Shown here one piece after another: positions 54,321 through 64,000 of a stretch of 64,000 nucleotides of DNA. The DNA lies in assembly GCF_040412425.1 (NCBI RefSeq), contig NC_089783.1, positions 39,296,625 through 39,360,624 on the forward strand, in the 5' to 3' direction. Within the stretch, counting starts at the first letter, position 1. Each line of letters opens with the position of its first letter. This DNA comes from Macrobrachium rosenbergii. Lineage: Eukaryota > Arthropoda > Malacostraca > Decapoda > Palaemonidae. Both the position numbers and the translations under genes were made by a program. A model generated the notes under the pieces. It ran no database searches. It was not told where the DNA came from and saw nothing but the letters and a program-made list of their open reading frames with translations.

Positions 54321-55125
54321 GAAAGAAAGGGCTTTCGGAAATAAAAGGATACAATTAGGAAGGGATGTGATGCAAAGTAAGAAGAGCAGATGAAAGAACA
54401 GAAGACTGAGATACTCCACAACAAGGGAAAAGGAAACAAAATTGTTGAATAAAAGGATAAAAATGCGTTTTGTGCAGAGAGTCTGAAACCAAAGGAACGA
54501 CAATTTGGCTTAACCGGCTTCATGCCACATTTGGTCCAGTATCTTACCAATCGCCCAGTGACTTGTGACGAAGGTTACTGAACGTTGCAAAGAAATAACC
54601 CAAAAATACTGCTTTGTTGAAGCCATGCTTTGCTAACAGTAAGACAGAGGTTGAATCCCTTTTCTTTTGAAACTGGAAAATACTCAACGTTATTCAAAAT
54701 AAGAAAAAAGATTCCCGTTTCATATGGTAGTCAATGCTGTTAATACGAATTAGCGTTGTCAAAAGGATATGATCCGTAGTCTCCAATATTTTCCAGTTCA
54801 CTGCATGCAATAGACTATCAAACAATAATAATAGACTATCAAACAATAAGAAGTAGGGGGAATGAAAATGAAGGAAATGAAAACGAAAACCAATGAAATA
54901 ACCAAAAGATGACGCATCATAAACGCCATCAATGCAATGCAGATCAATCCCCCTTACACGGGGAATGGAAAGGGAATTGGATTATCTGATAAGAGGATAA
55001 ACTGGATCGGACAAGAAAGGTAAAGAAAGCTTATGAAAGGGGTCTGCAATCGTAATAGAATCCTTAGTTAAATTCTGGTAATATGGCGATTTGTAAGAAT
55101 TATATTTTGCTTACAGAATACTGTT
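54321..55125. other. Apparently unique sequence
   Basis: Minus-strand 92-codon frame (54272-54550) lacks a recognisable domain. A ~22-bp duplication (ATAGACTATCAAACAATAA) lies at about 54808-54850. Confidence 0.5.
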
Positions 55126-55153
55126 TTAAGAGAGAGAGAGAAGCTGGGGGAAG

Positions 55154-55215
<62 letters not shown>

Positions 55216-55660
55216 CAAATATCATGGGCTTAGGGAAGAAATTAAATTTCGGTGCAGGAAAATAATGAAGCCTAAACATAATTTTTCTTAGGAAATGAGC
55301 ATTTTCCAGAAGTAAAAAGAATAATTTCTGTTTAAAATTTCTTTTAAAGCACGCCCAGTCTCTATCTTTTAACCGTCTTAAGTCAGCTTATTAAAGAAGT
55401 ATAACCATTTTTCTTCACAAATCAATATTAACACTGATGGGGCCATGAACGACTTCAGAAATACAACATCCAAATAGACAGTAAACAGACAGAGGTTACG
55501 TGTGCTATGAAATAAAATTTAGAAAAAAAAATATTCTTTTTAAATCTGGAAAATGCTCATTTCCAAGGAAACATCATGTCTAGGCTTCGTTATTTTCTTG
55601 CACCTAAACTTAATTGCTTCTCTAAGCCCATGATATTCGTCTTCCAACTTTCCTCTCTCT

Positions 55661-55718
<58 letters not shown>
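55125..55718. repeat. ~590-bp imperfect inverted repeat with GA/CT outer arms
   Basis: Left arm: (GA)n 55155-55213 plus 55214-55335. Right arm: 55525-55652 plus (CT)n 55653-55714. Mirror pairs include ATATCATGGGCTTAG / CTAAGCCCATGATAT, AAATAATGAAGCCTA / TAGGCTTCGTTATTT and GGAAATGAGCATTTTCCAGA / TCTGGAAAATGCTCATTTCC. Loop ~190 bp. Unique arm parts are roughly 85% identical. Confidence 0.88.
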
Positions 55719-56195
55719 GAGTGTTGAGGAGTATAATGCACCCTGCATTAGGAATTACATTTCTTTGTTCCATGCTTTCACTGCTTGCAGGAATATGGAT
55801 GGCCTTTACATTTTCAGTCTCTTAATTTACGCACTTATTTATTCATATCATTCGTGTTTTGGGTTTTGCATGTACATTTGCGCTTAAAATGATAATCAAA
55901 ATCGTTTTACTTGAAGCTCAAGCAGTTTTTCCATCGATTTTACTTGAAATCTCATTAAAAAAATTGTAATACAAAAACAATAGGCATAATGAGCTTGTGT
56001 TTATATAGAAAATATCATCGAGTGAAGTCTGCTGCATTCGGAATGCCTATTGCATACTATTTTTTTATTTCATTACGCATAAACAATGTTTTTGAAAAGA
56101 ACAATCCGCCTAGTACCAGTGATGACGGTTGTCTGAAAGACCTTGATTAGAGGGCTATTTATCGCATTATTCGAATGTATTGTCGCGTGCATTTT

Positions 56196-56551
56196 TAGTT
56201 TTCTGAAAAGAAAACTATTGTGCCGGTTTTGTCTGTCCTCTGCACTTTTTTCTGTCCGCACTCGGGTCTTAAAAACTACAGACGCTAGGGGGCTGCAAAC
56301 ATGCCAAATTGCAGCTCTCTACCCTCAGTAGTTTTTATTTTATTTAAGGTTAAAGTTATCCATAATCATGCGTCTGGCAACAATATAGGGCAGGCCACCA
56401 CCGGGCCCTGGTTGAAGTTTCATGGGCCGGCTCATACAGCATTATACCGAGACCACCGAAAGATAGATCTATTTTCGGTGGCCTTGATTATACGATGCAC
56501 AGAAAACTCGATTACGCCGAAGAAACTTCGGCGCATCTTTTACTTGTTTTC
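56196..56551 (+). mobile_element. HLE copy 13, with shortened central palindrome
   Basis: Starts AGTTTTCTGAAAAGAAAACT after TTTT and ends GGCGCATCTTTTACTTG before TTTT. The loop and part of one central stem arm (TTGGTATGTTGATCATCC region) are deleted. The terminal hairpin is intact apart from one base (ACGCCGAAG / CTTCGGCGC). Confidence 0.92.
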
Positions 56552-57392
56552 TCCAGTCACTGCCGCGAAAGAACCTCAATGATCTGAGATATTGACCATG
56601 TCAGTTTAATTGAAATCCGCGCTAGTTCATGTGATCTATGAACAGAGAAATTCCACTTTGTGTTCAATATCATACTAAAACTATAAATAAAAACAAAAAA
56701 CGATTGCAATTAAGAGATGAAAGTCCTAAACGGTTTTTCTAATATCATAAAACCAACTCCTATTCCCTGAATGAAGACCCCTTTGAGTTTATAAAAAAAA
56801 ATAACTGCATGACTTATCAAAAATATGAGTGAGCTCATTGTTAGTCATAACAAAACATTTCTTAATATCAGTGAACATTAAACAAGTTTTTGTTCCTGTC
56901 TTTATTTTGAGGAACATCCCGTTACCTTTTTTATCTTTCTACCTAATTATCACAAAACTATGGAGAAATAAGTAAACTTCATAGAAAGCAAACATAGGTT
57001 ACGGAAGTGTTCCAACTGTTTATGCTGATATATCTTAACAGGGAACATAATAGTTTTGATACTCTCATAAAGCATGATTAAGATGCAGCCTGAGTTAATA
57101 ACATAATTGTATAATATAGGGTAATATATAAGTAAAATTACTGCAGATCAAGAAAAACTATTTTGCCCTGAAAATAAATTTTAAAAATATGCATGCTAAA
57201 TTTTGCTTACGAGAATATCGTCATAAAGGGACTGTTTGACCTCTGGGTTCCCCTTCTCTATCTGAGTTAGGAGAGAAACGTTTCCTGGACATTAAAATTA
57301 ACCCATACTACCTTTTATGGAAGCTTAACTATCACATAATTTCATCTGACACCAAATAGGAAAAACGTACCACGGACGATATTATATACAAT
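56552..57392. other. Apparently unique AT-rich sequence
   Basis: No frame above 60 codons and no repeat recognised. Confidence 0.5.
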
Positions 57393-57782
57393 AAACAAGC
57401 AAAAAATGCGCCGAAGTTTCTTCGGCGCAATCGAGTTTTCTGTACAGCGTATAATGCTGTATGAAACTCTCAGCCACTGCCCATGAAACTCTAAGCCGCG
57501 GCCCATGAAACTTTCAGCCACGGCCCGTGATGGCATGTGTTGTTGGCACCTACAGCGGTGCCAGACGCATGATTATGAGTAACTTTAACTAAAAAAAAAA
57601 TAAAAACTACTGAGGCTAGAGGGCTGCAATTTGGTATGTTTAATGATTGGAGAGTGGATGATCAACATACCATTTTGCAGCCCTCTAGCCTCAGTAGTTT
57701 TTAAGATCTGAGGGCGGACAGAAAAAGTGCGGACGGGCGGACAAATAGCCATCTCAATAGTTTTCTTCTCTAGAAAACTAAA
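57393..57782 (-). mobile_element. HLE copy 14, reverse, subfamily with deleted small hairpin
   Basis: Terminal hairpin perfect (GCGCCGAAG / CTTCGGCGC) and central palindrome well kept. GGCTGAAAGTTTCATGGGCC is present in near-duplicate (57463-57520), and the CCACCGAAA hairpin is absent. TTGAGATGGCTATTTG marks the second subfamily. The end is ACTTG-like (GCTTG) before TTT. Confidence 0.92.
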
Positions 57783-58498
57783 AAAGACAACTGGTGTCTG
57801 CAAGAGAGTAAACAGTCTTTGATTTTTTAATTCAAATTCTACGACACTGCGAATTTTCTATCTTCAGCTTTAAAGGAGACCAATTTTCTAGACAATAATA
57901 TCTTTCAGGGATCCATATAAATATAAAATTTTTGTGTTTTCTTCTCTAATGTAACGATTGAACTGGAATGCGTGAAAAAAAGGGCAGATTCCTCGGTCGG
58001 TTCGATAACCTTCATATCATCAGCGTGCTTCTGTTCTCTCTTCCTTTGATTAATCCTGCTGTGCAACTTCTTCAACTATTACTTCTTAGTGCAACTGTTT
58101 GGTTTTTTCTCAGTTCCACCTTTAGAATATTGTACTTCGGCTCTTTTGCTTTTTGGATTTCTTTATATCTTTATATTATCAGTTTCATTCAAAGACCTAG
58201 ATTTAAATGTCGTTCCTTTAACAAAGTACATTATTTACAATTTTAGTAGTAGCATTTTCATCATTTATATTTATATTCAACATTATCTGCTATCATTCTC
58301 AAGGCCACATTTGTAATAACTAGGCTAATAAGAATTATACATTCTTTATAAAAAAAAAAAAAATTGAAGAATTAGTTGAACATGTTGAGTCCTCTACTTA
58401 CAAATTTTACTGCATAAAATTATATTAAAATGGACTCCCAAAAGTCTCATCATTACATTCAAGATACACACGCACAAACATTGCATATAAATGTGTGT

Positions 58499-60125
<1,627 letters not shown>

Positions 60126-60566
60126 GAGATGACAATTTGTACACAAAATAACGCAAAAAGAGTGTAAGGATCACAGTTAAACCGCGATATCTGACTTAGA
60201 AAAAAAAACTGTAAATAGATAAAAAGGAAAGAGTAAATTATATTTCTCGAATTCCCAAACTGACGATAAATTTCACGCAGAGAATGTTTATCCTTACCTC
60301 GTGAATCGAAAATAAAATGGAATTGGAGTGATCTGAAGCTGTAAAAGAAATAAAAATGCAAGATGACTATTATAAGTATTTGGGTAACGTTACCATTACT
60401 TTAACCACTCGATTATTAAAACTGATTAATGATTAATCATTCCCAAGCTACCTCGGTGGCATTCAAGAGGAAATTATCATCATGACATTTCTAGTGCATA
60501 ATTTTTTCACTGTCTTGGAAAACCTTGTGATATGAATATTTTCGTTTATAATTCCCACTTTTCCAT

Positions 60567-60568
<2 letters not shown>

Positions 60569-60639
<71 letters not shown>
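60569..60639. repeat. (GA)n microsatellite
   Basis: Pure GA run of about 70 bp. Confidence 0.97.
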
Positions 60640-60645
<6 letters not shown>

Positions 60646-62376
60646 ATGATTCATTAAAATTTCCGCTTTCGATTCTTCACAAGTGGAAGTAACATTCTTA
60701 TGCAAAACAAATCCACTACCGAACTGCTAATATTTGCTTAACCTGATAAAAGAAACTTTGGTGTAACTTGACTATTATCTTAATAACTACTCAAACTATA
60801 AATAGTATCTAATACCTAACTGAACTAAAGGTAAAACTACCATACGAAATCATGATGCCTGGCATGACATGGACGAGTGTAAATCGACAGAGAAATATTG
60901 ATGTATACATTTCCAGATTTCCTGAGCATTTCCACATTTCCTGAGCATCACTCTCATGGAAGAGAATTTGAAACAAGTCATCCAATGCACTGGTGTAAAA
61001 ATCTTAAAATGTTTAACCAGTATATCTCTGAAACGAGACACCTATTTCTAAAATATCCATCTCAGGGAACATAGCAGGCTTCAGCTCAGCTAAAGTGAGC
61101 TGGGTAATATTATTCATTTGACGACTGGATGGCGTAAGACTGCTGCTGGGTTTGCCTTGTCCGATAATTACCGTCAGAGTAATGGATCCTCCTTGACGTA
61201 ACGCAAGGGCTTCCAATTTTCCATCCAACAGGTACAGTAGGATTTCCGAAAATACGGGATGCAAGCAACGAGAAAGATCGCTCTGGCAACAGCCATCTTG
61301 GGAGGCTACAATTGGCGGTTGGTTGTGATGCCGTGATTGGACGGTGTGCCTTTCCAGAGAAGCGGGAAACTTAAGGTGTAAATAAAGTAAAATGAAATGT
61401 TGCATTAGGCCGACAGGTTCACAGTTTCCTTGCCGAAATAATTTCCAGGTTGGAGAAAAGACTTCGTTATGTTGTATTTGCAGGATTCTATAAATTATCA
61501 GAAAAAACATAAGCTGCGTGAACCACAAAAGAAAAGCGGTTCTGTTTAGTAACACTGAATGAAAAAAAAAAAAGTTTTTAGAAGAATTCTATGTATTCAG
61601 AGGAAGTTTATGTCGAACGGATCTAATAGTGGAATCATCTTAATATCACGGCTATACTGTGAAAACTGTTCCATTGTTACATGCCAATGAAACTGGAGAA
61701 AAACCGGGTACACATCATTAGATGACTACAAATTCTTGCTTTTGGTTTCCAAATACAATTGATGGTTATCAACTATATAAATCACTACAGGGTACTACAG
61801 GGCAAAACATTGAAAATGACCTACAATTTTGACACCTTATTGGATTACTTCATAATATCTCGTTAAATAAGTATTACAATATTTTTAAGTAGAAACGTTT
61901 TGCAAACTTTTTAACAAACAGGTTTAGAATCGTAATCATAAAATGTGTTAGCTTTCAGGTGGTGGGTTTGTTAAATTTGTTTTGGAGAATCCTGTGGATG
62001 CAGTATAACGTGGCACCGGTCAATCTTAGTAGGTGCATCCTGAATATGATTAACAATGGTTAAGGAATAAAACGCCCCAAATAACTATGCGTCATTACGG
62101 CAAAATCTAGACGGTACACCAATTGGCGAATGGCGTTTCACAATGCAAACATCTATCATATTTAATAATTCAATGTAATGTATATGAGTTATTGTTTTAA
62201 ATTGCAACTATAATACTTCGGAATACCTCGTTAATAACACAAGGACAATCAATGTTAAAGTGTTTTTAGGGCAGTATGCAATAATTCCATACTAATAAAA
62301 TAATTGTAAAATAACAGAACCTAACAACTTTCTCGTTGGGAAGACAAGTATGCTGAAAAGTAGGGAGTAAACTGAA
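60640..62376. other. Apparently unique sequence with the window's best non-repeat open frame
   Basis: The minus-strand frame 61013-61555 is 180 codons with mixed composition and lies in a locally GC-richer patch (about 61080-61400). It begins with a hydrophobic stretch (AFLLWFTQLMFFLIIYRIL). An alternative minus-strand start at 61296 (CCAAG then ATGG, a good Kozak match) opens a 40-codon frame starting MAVARAIFLVACI that ends at 61174. The two frames exclude each other. No domain is recognisable, so I do not call a gene. Confidence 0.3.
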
Positions 62377-62793
62377 AACAAGTAAAAAATACACCGAAGT
62401 TTCTTCGGCGCAATCAAGTGTTCTGCACAGCCGCTACAGCGTATGATCAAGGCCACCAAAACTGGATCTATCTTTCGGTGGTCTCGGTATAATGCTGTAT
62501 GAGCCGCGGCCCGTGAAACTTTAACCACGGCCCGGTGGTGGCCATCTTATATCGTTGCCAGAAGAACGATTATGGCTAACTTTAAACTTAAATAAAAATG
62601 AAAACTACTAAGGCTAGAGGGCTGCAGTTTGGTATGTTTGATGATTGGAGGATGGATGATCAACATACCAATTTGCAGCTCTCTAGTATCAGCAGTTTTT
62701 AAGATCTGAGGGCGGACAGAAAAAGTGTGGACAGAATAAAGTGCGGACGGACCGACAAAGCCGGCACAATAGCTTTCTTCTACAGAAAACTAA
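62377..62793 (-). mobile_element. HLE copy 15, reverse, full length (~415 bp)
   Basis: The longest well-preserved copy of the first subfamily. On the minus strand AGTTTTCTGTAGAAGAAAGC, GCCGGCTTTGTCGGTCCG, an extra CACTTTATTCTGTCC block as in copy 1, central palindrome, CCACCGAAAGATAGATC hairpin, CAGAACACTTGATTGCGCCG and ACTTG before TTTT. Confidence 0.93.
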
Positions 62794-63947
62794 TAAAAAG
62801 GTTTTGTTTAATAAAAGTCTTATTCACTCTTTCCACGAATTTCTTGGTGTCGTGATTATATTCCTTGAAAGCTGTCTGTCCAAAAAAAGTGAACAACTAA
62901 CGACCACATGTTATTATGAAATAATAATATTGATGTTGGTCAAATAAGGTGATTATTGGTATGATGGCCAAGGCAAGAAGCAAAAAAGTAAATCGCAGTT
63001 AAGGTAATATTGAATAATATCAATACCAACTATTATAGTGAAATCCAGATCCATGCTTTCACTAATAGACGGGATATTGTGAGTGAAATTACTTTCAATA
63101 CTTGAGAGTTTATGTTTTCGCCATATTCATAAAATGACCCGTGTAAATAATAAATAATTTGAGCACTGATTTACATATGCATAGCGTCCAGGAGGTCATG
63201 CAAAATAAAATTAAGAAATGAGAGTGATTAACCGCTGGAATCTAGTGTCAGTTAATTATAACGTTGATAATCAGGATAATAATAGCTTGGGTTCCCAAGC
63301 AAAAATCAATATAAAAAATGGCAAGAAGGTAACAAGGCCTAATGAAGGGTAATTTTATTTAATTCAAATGCGATTCACCAAATGCATATAGCTCCACTAT
63401 TTATTTTTCCCTCTTTTATTGTTTCATTATCCATTTACGCATATAGCTATGATAATATGCATCCCCAAATGGAAAACGTGAGGAGAAACGATAAAAAAAA
63501 ATTTATAATGAACACATATTTACTTTCATTTCTATAAAAAAATATTATTGTATTACCTATATATGATTTTTGGAAATTCAAATAATGGACAGCATCCGTT
63601 GCACCAATATGTAACATTTTTACGACATTCGCTCGGAAAATTGACTTTTTTTTTCTCTATGAAAACTATCACAGGACGTTTTTCCAAATTGAAATTTCAT
63701 TTTTAAGCTGTTGCTATTATTTCAGCATGTATTTGAAAAACAGTAGTGTTCATTAATTGAAAACGGGGCAATTACTTCGAACAATAAAAATTTATTTCAA
63801 TAAAATTCCACAATTATCAATTCCGTTTACCTTAACCATTGTTGTATCTTTCAAAACGATGAACTCTCTCGTTTTCGTTTGAACAATTGTTGTACTGCAA
63901 TTTCCATTGTCGGAAAATATTTTCATGATAAGTAAGTGGAAAATACA
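62794..63947. other. Apparently unique AT-rich sequence
   Basis: No frame of interest and no repeat recognised. Confidence 0.5.
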
Positions 63948-64000
63948 CCCACAGACACACACGAACACACTCATACACACACACACACACACACACATAT
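63948..64000. repeat. (CA)n microsatellite, continues past the window edge
   Basis: CA repeat with AGACA, GAACA and TCATA interruptions, ending in CATAT at the last base. Confidence 0.95.

Overview
The window is an AT-rich, repeat-saturated stretch of animal nuclear DNA, most likely from a decapod crustacean. A caridean shrimp such as a palaemonid fits best, but that rests on remembered similarity of the dispersed repeats and not on any search. The supporting signs are very long (AT)n, (GA)n and (CT)n microsatellites every 1-2 kb, several tRNA-derived SINE types, cut-and-paste MITEs with target-site duplications, and no compact gene structure. I found no convincing protein-coding gene, no intact tRNA or rRNA gene and no CRISPR. 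Most long open frames are translations of microsatellites ([18 protein letters not shown]), of a 29-bp minisatellite, or of one dispersed repeat family.

The dominant dispersed element is a ~350-415 bp family present in 15 copies (6 forward, 9 reverse), called HLE here. Its architecture is a short 5' inverted repeat (AGTTTTCTGTA), a ~36-bp central stem-loop, a second small hairpin, a 3' sub-terminal copy of the 5' repeat (TACAGAAAACT), a 9-bp GC-rich hairpin about 12 nt before the end, and a CTTG end flanked by T's. This is the layout expected of non-autonomous Helentron/HINE-type rolling-circle elements. Diagnostic sites suggest at least two subfamilies.

Layout. 0.3-0.7 kb: microsatellites. 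1.19-3.23 kb: 29-bp minisatellite with a higher-order pattern. 3.9-12.1 kb: five HLE copies, one flanked by ~150-bp direct repeats, between AT arrays. 13.4 kb: tRNA-derived SINE. 15-20 kb: HLE copies and microsatellites. 20.46-21.22 kb: compound (GA)n/70-bp satellite. 21.36 kb: dispersed decapod-type repeat. 22-30 kb: microsatellites and three HLE copies, one interrupted by a probable retroposon tail. 30.4-35.3 kb: a cluster of large, diverged inverted duplications centred on SINEs and AT arrays. 36.0-38.1 kb: 22-bp and 47-bp minisatellites. 38.9-42.1 kb: two MITEs with perfect 8-bp target-site duplications and a third with ~85-bp inverted repeats. 42.5-48.3 kb: HLE copies, a ~480-bp SINE and a 166-bp foldback. 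49.7-50.7 kb: decayed non-LTR retrotransposon 3' coding region. 51-64 kb: microsatellites, two more foldbacks and three HLE copies.

Inter-feature stretches of 300-700 bp not listed separately (for example 1-332, 676-1191, 4342-5120, 6535-7039, 11069-11710, 14729-15120, 18413-18977, 28985-29385, 32963-33455, 33671-34245, 35250-36033, 45263-45757, 50712-51108, 52231-52795, 55719-56195, 57784-58503, 60123-60568) look like ordinary AT-rich single-copy sequence in which I see nothing. The window reads as intergenic or deep intronic DNA shaped by transposition, microsatellite growth and inverted duplication.
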